Shown here one piece after another: positions 20,473-27,131 of a DNA stretch of 44,489 nucleotides (position 1 is its first letter; each line of letters opens with the position of its first letter). The stretch is from positions 1 through 44,489 of the forward strand of contig CACZSQ010000025.1 in the NCBI GenBank assembly GCA_902783885.1. Reading direction: 5' to 3'. This DNA comes from an uncultured Bacteroidales bacterium. Lineage in GTDB: Bacteria; Bacteroidota; Bacteroidia; Bacteroidales; Bacteroidaceae. Below the pieces are notes generated by a model that saw only the letters and a program-made list of their open reading frames with translations, did no database searches and was not told the DNA's origin. Both the position numbers and the translations under genes were made by a program.

Positions 20473-20524
20473 ATCTATATCTTATCGGTTGTTCCATCGG
20501 TGGAACAACCGATAAGATATAGAT
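20473..20524. repeat. Palindromic element, copy 2 (24-bp perfect inverted repeat)
   Basis: Arms 20473-20496 and 20501-20524 are perfectly complementary over 24 bp with a TCGG loop. The core GGTTGTTCC/GGAACAACC matches copy 1, with covariation at one pair. The outer part is AT-rich (ATCTATATCTTAT). No T run follows on either strand, so it is not a standard terminator. The rest of the 312-bp gap (20289-20600) holds a possible half copy at about 20389-20400 (CGGGTGTTCCCA), the DUF308 promoter, and AT-rich sequence. Confidence 0.85.
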
Positions 20525-20575
20525 CTTCTCCCAATAAGACATAGATCTTTTGCTTTCAGGATAAATATCTTTTCT
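20510..20575. repeat. Short degenerate direct repeats
   Basis: ATAAGATATAGATCTT (from 20512) and ATAAGACATAGATCTT (from 20534) are 16-base direct repeats with one mismatch, 22 bases apart. A weaker third unit (ATAAATATCTTTT) begins at 20561. The first unit overlaps the right arm of the palindrome. Confidence 0.6.
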
Positions 20576-20600
20576 TTTTCCTCTTTATTTGGTTCGGGAA

Positions 20601-22292
20601 TCAGAACGGGCAGGGGGCTTCGATGTGGAGAGGTTCTCCGGTGACAGGATGGGTGAAGTCTATGGCTTCAGCGTGTAGGTAGAGGCGGTCGGCGATGTGG
20701 CCGTAGAGGCGGTCACCGAGGATGGGTGCGTTGAGCCCTTCGGGCGATGCTGAGTGAACTCGTAGCTGATGGGTGCGGCCAGTCTGAGGGTGAAACACGA
20801 TGCGAGTGACGGGGATGCCAGCCCGCTCTTCATGACCTATGATACGATATTGAGTGACGGCTTCCCTGCCGTGTTTCCAATCCACCCGTTGATGAGGCAT
20901 ATCGTTGAGGTCTGGAGCGAGGGGCAAGGAAATGAGTCCTTCCTGAGAGGAGCTTTCACATGAAGTGGTGTTCTCCCCGTTGGAGGAGCTTGGGGCGCAG
21001 TAATTTTCAAGTAGTGCCACATAGCGTTTCTTCACCTCGCGACGTTCAAACTGTTGGCTCAAGGCGCGGTGCACACGTGCTGTCTTGGCTAATACGATTA
21101 CGCCCGATGTGTCCTGGTCCAGGCGGTGTACGATGATGCTGCCCTCGATGCCTGGCCACAGGCGCAAAGCCTCATCAAAAAGGTTGGCCTGGTCGCTCCT
21201 GCCGGGGATACTGCACCAGCCCTCGGGTTTCTCGATGACGGCGAGATGCTCATCCTCCCATATTATGCGCACGGGTTTCAGAGCCTGCTCATAGTGTAGG
21301 GCAGGATCGGTTTCCACGTTGAGGCCTTGCAGCATGTGGCTTAATATGGGACGGCACTTGCTGTGACAGGCAGGGAAGAAAGCGCCGGGTTGCTTGTAGT
21401 GCATGGGGTTCGACGGTCCCCACCAGAACTCTGCCATCGCCAGCGGCACAAGTCCCAGCTGATAGGCTGCCTGAAGCAGTTTCGGTGCGCAACACTCGCC
21501 AGCACCAGAGGGTATGTGTGTGTTTGAAAAAATATCAAGCAAACACTTTTGTTCTCCCAGACCATTCAGAAACACGAACTGGCTGAAGAGCCATTGCTGG
21601 AGGGCTTCGCTGCGGTGCAACCGCTCTTTGTTGAGGTCGCGAATGGCAGCCTTGTGGGCGGCGAGCTGTGCTTCCAGAGTTGCTATTTCTTCTTTGTGCA
21701 GTTGCTTGGCGCGGTGGATATTGGCTTTTTGCTGTTGGCTCTCATGAATGAGCTGCTCCTCTTCGTGTGCAAAGGTGACGGGCAGTCGAGAACTTTGTGT
21801 GGCGGCTTCGCGCAGGGCGTTTCTGCGTGCACGCCCCTCTTCATAGGTCTGTTTGGCCTCCAGAACGGCTCTGTCGCGTTCGTCGCAGAAATGAGTTAGC
21901 CGCTGTTGCCAACTGAACGCTTCTTTGTCTATGCGCAGGGCTGCCAGACGATGACTGAGGGCTACAATCTCTGCTTGTTCTTTCTGGAAATAGCTTTCAA
22001 GTTGAAGATAGTCCACGATGGGTGGCACAAACCAAGGATGGTTATAGCTCTGCATCAGTTGTCCGGAGTAGGCGGCCAGGAAATATAAATCTTCTTTCTC
22101 CACCTTTGATTGAACAACCATCACCCCGAACATTTTCCCTTCCTTGACGTGCATTTTCTGAATTTGTTCCTGTACGATAGCTGCTGCCCGCACGCATAGC
22201 GGATGCGGGGTGTAGCGGAAGGGGTAGGTGAACGCTTCGGGCAGCATCTCTCCTTTCCACGCTAACGAATGCAGATAACTCGGTTTCGTCAT
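20601..22292 (-). CDS. Large RluA-family pseudouridine synthase with coiled-coil N-terminal region
   Basis: The C-terminal 230 or so residues (from about 340) form an RluA/RsuA-type catalytic domain that isomerises uridine in RNA. It shows WEDEHLAVIEKPEGW, the catalytic Asp in HRLDQDTSGVIVLAK, and RTHQLRVH. The N-terminal 330 residues are a separate region: a globular start (YLHSLAWKGEMLPEAFTYPFRYTPHPL), a long charged coiled coil (about 95-245), and a segment with CCAPK and ACHSKC cysteines. Similar two-part proteins of about 550 residues exist in Bacteroidetes and some gammaproteobacteria (from memory). I choose ATG 22292 (563 residues), since a TATTTTTG box at 22301-22308 would place transcription start within a few bases of it. 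The RNA target is unknown. Confidence 0.88.
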   Translation of the reverse strand: MTKPSYLHSLAWKGEMLPEAFTYPFRYTPHPLCVRAAAIVQEQIQKMHVKEGKMFGVMVVQSKVEKEDLYFLAAYSGQLMQSYNHPWFVPPIVDYLQLESYFQKEQAEIVALSHRLAALRIDKEAFSWQQRLTHFCDERDRAVLEAKQTYEEGRARRNALREAATQSSRLPVTFAHEEEQLIHESQQQKANIHRAKQLHKEEIATLEAQLAAHKAAIRDLNKERLHRSEALQQWLFSQFVFLNGLGEQKCLLDIFSNTHIPSGAGECCAPKLLQAAYQLGLVPLAMAEFWWGPSNPMHYKQPGAFFPACHSKCRPILSHMLQGLNVETDPALHYEQALKPVRIIWEDEHLAVIEKPEGWCSIPGRSDQANLFDEALRLWPGIEGSIIVHRLDQDTSGVIVLAKTARVHRALSQQFERREVKKRYVALLENYCAPSSSNGENTTSCESSSQEGLISLPLAPDLNDMPHQRVDWKHGREAVTQYRIIGHEERAGIPVTRIVFHPQTGRTHQLRVHSASPEGLNAPILGDRLYGHIADRLYLHAEAIDFTHPVTGEPLHIEAPCPF

Positions 22293-22300
22293 TTCAGTTG

Positions 22301-22334
22301 CAAAAATAAGCAATAAAGCTCAGGAAACAGCAAA
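22301..22334 (-). promoter_or_regulatory. Promoter of the RluA-family gene, near leaderless
   Basis: Minus-strand TATTTTTG (22301-22308) matches TAnnTTTG. A TTTG lies at 22331-22334, 22 bases upstream (19-20 would be ideal). With the ATG at 22292 the leader would be only about 0-3 bases. Confidence 0.5.
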
Positions 22335-22372
22335 ATAATCTTGAATAATATGGTTATTTGAGAATTTTTTCA

Positions 22373-22380
22373 CAACTTTG
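22373..22380 (+). promoter_or_regulatory. Weak -7-like box of the inositol-lipid operon
   Basis: CAACTTTG differs from TAnnTTTG at the first base and lies 32 bases before the inositol-3-phosphate synthase ATG, in the divergent region. No clear -33 element is seen. Confidence 0.3.
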
Positions 22381-22412
22381 CGCGTAATTTCAAATAAAAG
22401 GAACTATCAGAT

Positions 22413-23741
22413 ATGAAGTCTGCATCAGGTAAACTGGGTATTTTAATCGTAGGCAATGGCGCTGTTGCTACCACGTTTATGACGGGTGTGCTCATGGCTC
22501 GTAAAGGGCTTACCAAGCCCATTGGCTCGATGACACAATATGATAAGGTGCGCGTAGGTCACGGAGCAGAGAGACGCTACCTTCACTATGGTGATATCAT
22601 ATCACTTGCAAGCTTGGATGACTTGGTATTCGGTTGTTGGGATGTCTATCCGCAGAATGCCTATCAGGCCGCGGTCTATGCTCAGGTGTTACGCCGCGAA
22701 GACATAGATCCCGTTCGCGAGGAACTGGAGCAGATTGTGCCCATGAAGGCTGCTTTCGACAAGAACTATGCCAAACGCCTTGATGGTGATCACGTGAAGC
22801 GACTTGCTTCTGCTTCTCTCTCGGGTGCAGGGGAACAAATCCCTTCAAGATGGGAAATGGTGGAGCTGTTGCGCGAAGATATTCAACGTTTCAAGGCCGA
22901 GAATGGTTGTGACCGCGTGGTGGTGTTGTGGGCCGCCTCTACGGAGATATACGTACCCGTTGATGAGCACGTACACTCTTCGCTTGCAGCCTTGGAAGTC
23001 GCCATGAAAGCTGATGACCGCAAGCACATAGCTCCTTCGATGTGTTATGCCTATGCTGCTCTCGTGGAGGGCTGCCCGTTCGTCATGGGGGCTCCTAACA
23101 CCACCGTGGATATCCCCGCTATCTGGGAGCTGGCCGAGAAGAATCGTATGCCCATCGCAGGCAAGGACTTCAAGACGGGACAGACACTGGTCAAGAGTGG
23201 CTTCGCCCCCATCATCGGTACACGCTGCCTGGGACTCGACGGATGGTTCTCCACCAATATTCTTGGCAACCGCGACGGCCTGGTGCTCGATGAACCGGAG
23301 AACTTCCGCACAAAAGAGGTGAGCAAGCTCTCGACGCTGGAGACGATTCTTAAAGCAGATGAGCAACCAGACTTATACAGCGATTACTATCACAAAGTCC
23401 GCATTAACTACTATCCTCCACGCAACGACAACAAGGAATCGTGGGATAACATCGATATCCGTGGATGGATGGGTTATCCGATGCAGATTAAAATCAATTT
23501 CCTCTGTCGAGACAGCATCCTGGCGGCACCCGTGTGCCTCGACCTCTGTCTGCTCATTGATGCTGCTGCGCGTGATGGACGCTATGGCATCCAGCGCTTC
23601 CTCAGTTTCTTTCTCAAGAGTCCTATGCACGACTATAGACGGGGAGAGGAGGCTGTCAACAACCTTTACCAGCAGCACACGATACTGAAGAATGCCATCC
23701 GTGAGATGGGCGGTTACGAAGCTGACGAGGAAATGGACTGA
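22413..23741 (+). CDS. ino1: myo-Inositol-3-phosphate synthase (MIPS)
   Basis: A 442-residue NAD-dependent enzyme that cyclises glucose 6-phosphate to inositol 3-phosphate, the entry step to inositol lipids. The Rossmann loop is VGNGAVATTFMTGV (near residue 13). The catalytic region is readable as GAPNTTVDIPAIWELAEKN, GKDFKTGQT and STNILGNRDGLVL followed by FRTKEVSKL, the MIPS pattern. The C-terminal DSILAAPVCLDLCLLID segment is also typical. Length fits bacterial and eukaryotic-like MIPS. It is the first of four closely spaced plus-strand genes; the next gene starts 6 bases after its stop. The context gives its job: supply of inositol phosphate for membrane lipids. Confidence 0.95.
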   Translation: MKSASGKLGILIVGNGAVATTFMTGVLMARKGLTKPIGSMTQYDKVRVGHGAERRYLHYGDIISLASLDDLVFGCWDVYPQNAYQAAVYAQVLRREDIDPVREELEQIVPMKAAFDKNYAKRLDGDHVKRLASASLSGAGEQIPSRWEMVELLREDIQRFKAENGCDRVVVLWAASTEIYVPVDEHVHSSLAALEVAMKADDRKHIAPSMCYAYAALVEGCPFVMGAPNTTVDIPAIWELAEKNRMPIAGKDFKTGQTLVKSGFAPIIGTRCLGLDGWFSTNILGNRDGLVLDEPENFRTKEVSKLSTLETILKADEQPDLYSDYYHKVRINYYPPRNDNKESWDNIDIRGWMGYPMQIKINFLCRDSILAAPVCLDLCLLIDAAARDGRYGIQRFLSFFLKSPMHDYRRGEEAVNNLYQQHTILKNAIREMGGYEADEEMD

Positions 23742-23747
23742 ACGGCC

Positions 23748-24731
23748 ATGACGAACGAGCAGGTTCAAAAGACATATAAGTCCAACGACACAGAGGAGTG
23801 GCTCGACCGCGTTTTCACACGCCCGATAGGTTTCCTGTGGGCTCGGTTCTTTATGAATCTGGGCGTGCACCCTAACACCGTCACAGTGTTGTCGATTCTT
23901 ATCGGTCTTTCGTCTGTGGTCTTCTTCATGCACGGCTCCTACCGAACCGAGGGGCTGACGGGGCTCGCCTGTAACATCATCGGTGTATTACTGATGATGT
24001 GGGCAAACTTCTACGATAGCGCCGACGGACAGCTGGCTCGCATGACCAATCAGCGGACACAGTTGGGACGCATTCTCGACGGAGTGGCAAGTTTCTTGAT
24101 TTTTATTCCCGTTTATACATCCGTGCTATGGCGTTTCTATCGCTACCACTCATTGGAATTCCATTGGCTGGGCATTGAGGACAATGAGCAGAACACGCTC
24201 CTCGGCGTTGCTGTGCTGTTTGCGTTGGCGGCATTGGCTGGTTTGGTATGCCATTCAGGGCAGTGTCGATTGGCAGATTACTACCGACAGATTCATCTTT
24301 TTTTCCTCAACGGCAAGGAAGGCAGTGAATTGCATAACTCTTCTTATGAACAGCAACGCTACAACAATCTCTCATGGCGTCGGCAACCGCTTGAGAAGTT
24401 CTTCCAATGGACTTATGTGAATTACACGCGAAAGCAGGAGCAAGCAACGCCGCAGTTTCAACAGCTTTTGGAACGCTTACGTATAACGTATGGAAACATG
24501 AACCGTGTTCCTCAATCGGTGCGCGATGATTTCCGGCGCCGTTCGCTCTCTATTATGCCGTTGACGAATATCCTAACTTTCAACACACGCGCCATTGCCC
24601 TTTACATCTGCTGTCTGATAGATTTCCCGTGGCTTTACTATTTCTTCGAGATTTTCGTTCTGTCTGTCCTGTGGGCTTATATGCGTTGGCGACATGAGCA
24701 CTTCTGCAGAGAAATGTGTGTTAACCTCTAA
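23748..24731 (+). CDS. CDP-alcohol phosphotransferase family membrane enzyme (putative inositol-phosphate lipid synthase)
   Basis: A 327-residue membrane protein of the CDP-OH-P family, which moves a phosphoalcohol from or to a CDP-linked donor. The signature D-x2-D-G-x2-A-R-x8-G-x3-D is present: D90, D93, G94, A97, R98, G107 and D111. The last acidic residue, expected at 115 and thought to act as base, is Ser (LDGVASF). Hydrophobic segments occur near 40, 65, 115, 160, 285 and 300. A polar insert of about 100 residues (195-275) separates the membrane halves, longer than in simple PgsA/PI synthases. Lying between MIPS and a nucleotidyltransferase, it probably joins inositol phosphate to a lipid (phosphatidylinositol phosphate or a sphingolipid equivalent). 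Substrate is inference. Confidence 0.8.
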   Translation: MTNEQVQKTYKSNDTEEWLDRVFTRPIGFLWARFFMNLGVHPNTVTVLSILIGLSSVVFFMHGSYRTEGLTGLACNIIGVLLMMWANFYDSADGQLARMTNQRTQLGRILDGVASFLIFIPVYTSVLWRFYRYHSLEFHWLGIEDNEQNTLLGVAVLFALAALAGLVCHSGQCRLADYYRQIHLFFLNGKEGSELHNSSYEQQRYNNLSWRRQPLEKFFQWTYVNYTRKQEQATPQFQQLLERLRITYGNMNRVPQSVRDDFRRRSLSIMPLTNILTFNTRAIALYICCLIDFPWLYYFFEIFVLSVLWAYMRWRHEHFCREMCVNL

Positions 24732-24742
24732 TCGTCAAGCCG

Positions 24743-26335
24743 ATGAAATTCGCTATCATTGCTGCGGGCGAAGGCTCGCGATTGGCTGATGAGGGCATAC
24801 TGCTGCCCAAACCGCTTGTGGAGATCGGCGGCCAAGTGATGATTGACCGGATCATGCAGATCTTCCTTGACAGTGGCGCGACGGAGATTAACGTCATCTG
24901 CAACCAACTGACAACACTTGTCTCCGACCATTTGGAGGCCTGCCGTCAACGAGGCATTCCCGTACGCTACGTTGCTAAGACAACAGCCAGTTCTATGCAC
25001 TCGCTCTTTGAATTGGCACCGATGCTGGAGGGCAACGAACCGTTTGTCATTACCACGGTTGATACCATTTTTCGCCCTGATGAGTTCAAAGATTACGTGA
25101 GTGAATGGCAGCGCTTGGCTGACAGCGGCGAGGCTGATGGACTGATGGGCGTCACGGATTATATTGACGACGAGAAACCGCTCTATGTGCAGACCGATTC
25201 ACAACTGCGAATCACAGCCTTCCTCGACGCCGAGGAGCATCCCCATTATATAAGTGGCGGAATCTATGGCCTCACGCCTCGGGCTCTCAACACCCTTCGC
25301 ACCTGCATAGACCGCGGCGAGAGCCGTATGCGCAACTTCCAGCGTGCTCTCATAAAAGATGACCTCCGCCTTCGCGCCTATCCTTTTACTAAAGTCCTCG
25401 ATATCGACCACGCATCTGATATCCCCAAAGCTGAAGAGTTCTTAATGCACAATTCGCATTGCACGAATCATCATGGCCACAGCACCGTGCTTGCTATTTT
25501 GAGAGCTGAATGTTTCTCGCCCAACAGTGTGGAGCAGGACAGAGCCATCCTGATGGCTGTTGTCCGTCGGTTGCAGGGTAGGGGATGCACGGTTCAAGTG
25601 ATAAGTGAGGAGGAACTGCCACACGACATCAACACCTCGGTTTTCGATCTGGTACTGTCTATGGGCCGCTTGCCGGAAACCCTTGCGTGGCTGAAGACGC
25701 TACACGTTCCAGTCATAAACAAACCTCTTGGCGTGGAAAGATGTGCACGCAGTGTCTTGCAGAATATCATGCTACAGGAACATGTTCCCGTACCGCCCAC
25801 GCAAGGCAACTGCGGTTACTGGCTCAAGCGAGGCGACGCAGCTGCCCAAACCCCCGAGGATGTCCTCTTTACTGCCGATGAACAGGCGCTGCAGAGCGCT
25901 ATCGAAGGCTTCCGCCAACGCGACATTAGCGACTATGTTATCAGTGCTCATATTACTGGTGATCTTGTTAAGTTCTATGGCGTGCTTGGCACTGGTTTCT
26001 TCCGCTTGTTTTATCCTACCGACGACGGTATGAGCAAATTCGGCCACGAAGCACATAATGGCCCGGCTCATCACTATGCTTTTAGCGCCAATCACTTACA
26101 GAAGACAGCTGAGCGCTTAGCATTCCGTGTGGGCATCACTGTTTATGGCGGTGATGCCATCGTTCGCCCCGATGGCACCTTCTGTCTCATTGACTTCAAC
26201 GACTGGCCCAGTTTCTCACGTTGTCGAGAAGATGCTGCCGATGCCATCGTCAAAACTCTTCGCTCGGCGCTTGCGACACTTCTTAAAGTGTCAAGCGTCC
26301 CTCTGGGCCGAGCGCGCTCTGCGAAAAATTCTTAA
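24743..26335 (+). CDS. Nucleotidyltransferase fused to an ATP-grasp domain
   Basis: A 530-residue two-domain protein. Residues 1-240 are a sugar-phosphate-type nucleotidyltransferase: AAGEGSRL (7-14), LPKPLVEIGG (21-30), ITTVDTIF (metal site) and VLDIDHASD near 225. They resemble inositol-1-phosphate cytidylyltransferases and other MobA/RmlA-like enzymes. From about 250 a second module has ATP-grasp hallmarks: VINKPLGVERCARSVLQNIM with VPVPPT, a nucleotide-binding Lys in YWLKRGD (near 361), GDLVKFYGV, and metal ligands in YGGDAI (near 469) and LIDFNDWPSF (D484, N486). That final motif resembles inositol-phosphate and RimK-type ATP-grasp enzymes. Context suggests activation of inositol phosphate with CTP plus an ATP-dependent kinase or ligase step. 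Both activities are inference. Starts 11 bases after the CDP-OH-P gene. Confidence 0.85.
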   Translation: MKFAIIAAGEGSRLADEGILLPKPLVEIGGQVMIDRIMQIFLDSGATEINVICNQLTTLVSDHLEACRQRGIPVRYVAKTTASSMHSLFELAPMLEGNEPFVITTVDTIFRPDEFKDYVSEWQRLADSGEADGLMGVTDYIDDEKPLYVQTDSQLRITAFLDAEEHPHYISGGIYGLTPRALNTLRTCIDRGESRMRNFQRALIKDDLRLRAYPFTKVLDIDHASDIPKAEEFLMHNSHCTNHHGHSTVLAILRAECFSPNSVEQDRAILMAVVRRLQGRGCTVQVISEEELPHDINTSVFDLVLSMGRLPETLAWLKTLHVPVINKPLGVERCARSVLQNIMLQEHVPVPPTQGNCGYWLKRGDAAAQTPEDVLFTADEQALQSAIEGFRQRDISDYVISAHITGDLVKFYGVLGTGFFRLFYPTDDGMSKFGHEAHNGPAHHYAFSANHLQKTAERLAFRVGITVYGGDAIVRPDGTFCLIDFNDWPSFSRCREDAADAIVKTLRSALATLLKVSSVPLGRARSAKNS

Positions 26336-26400
26336 CTCTCAACTCTTAACTCTCAACTTTTCACTCTTAACTCTCAACTTTTCACTCTCCACTCTCAATC
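26332..26400. repeat. Tandem 21-bp pyrimidine-rich repeat
   Basis: The gap between the fusion gene and the HAD gene is a tandem array of a 21-bp unit beginning TTAACTCTCAACTTTTCACT. A truncated unit is at 26332-26345, full identical units at 26346-26366 and 26367-26387, and a decayed unit from 26388. The first unit overlaps the upstream stop codon. Nearly all bases on the plus strand are C, T or A. Confidence 0.85.
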
Positions 26401-26407
26401 CTCTCTC

Positions 26408-27109
26408 ATGCGCGGTTTCATCTTCGATTATGGTGGTACATTGGACACGGGCGGCTGTCATTGGGGGCAGCACATTTGGCACGCCTATGAGCGTGCGCTT
26501 GTTCCTGTTCCCGTGGCTTTGTACCGTGAAGCTTATGTTCACGCTGAGCGTACACTGGCACACCAACCCCTCATTCGTCCTGATTTTACCTTTCATGAGA
26601 CCCTGCGGACAAAACTTGCGATACAGTTTCGTTACCTGCAGGAACACGGTTTACAAGGCGATGCGGATGCCATGAGCACTGCCGTGCTTGGAGACCTTTA
26701 TGCCTGCACCATTCAGCAGACAGCGCATAGTTGTAATGTGCTGTCCCGTTTGGCAGAAAACTACCCTTTGGTGTTGGTGAGCAATTTCTACGGCAATATT
26801 CACACGGTGCTGCATGAATTTCACCTCGAAGGTTTCTTTCAACACGTCATAGAATCTGCTGTGGTGGGTGTACGTAAGCCAGACCCTCGGATCTTCACCC
26901 TCGGAGTAGAGGCTTTGGGACTGCGACCCGAAGAGGTCGTCGTCGTGGGTGATTCTCTTGACAAGGACATTATTCCCGCTCGTCAGGCTGGCTGTCAAGC
27001 TGTTTGGCTGCAAGGTGAACAATGGACGGAAATCCCTGCGGCTGCCATTCCTCCAATTCCCATCATTCAAGACCTCAAAGAACTCTTATCTCCAGTCCTT
27101 CTTCCTTGA
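26408..27109 (+). CDS. HAD-family phosphatase (putative inositol-lipid phosphatase)
   Basis: A 233-residue haloacid dehalogenase-type hydrolase with a C1 helical cap. Motif I is FDYGGTLDT with nucleophile D7; the usual second Asp (position 9) is Gly. Motif II is VLVSNFYGN, motif III the Lys in GVRKPDPRIF, and motif IV VVVGDSLDKD. As the fourth gene of the inositol cluster it is a candidate for removing the phosphate left on a phosphatidylinositol-phosphate-type intermediate, a step known for such Bacteroidetes clusters. That role is inferred from context. It is separated from the preceding gene by 72 bases of tandem repeat, and its 3' end faces recG 22 bases away. Confidence 0.85.
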   Translation: MRGFIFDYGGTLDTGGCHWGQHIWHAYERALVPVPVALYREAYVHAERTLAHQPLIRPDFTFHETLRTKLAIQFRYLQEHGLQGDADAMSTAVLGDLYACTIQQTAHSCNVLSRLAENYPLVLVSNFYGNIHTVLHEFHLEGFFQHVIESAVVGVRKPDPRIFTLGVEALGLRPEEVVVVGDSLDKDIIPARQAGCQAVWLQGEQWTEIPAAAIPPIPIIQDLKELLSPVLLP

Positions 27110-27131
27110 GAGCGATGAATAGAAGAGCCAA

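Noticed and set aside
20473-20524. Ordinary intrinsic terminator of the RluA-family gene
   Set aside because: The stem is strong, but no T run follows on either strand and the element lies over 75 bases past the stop codon, with a sister copy beside it.
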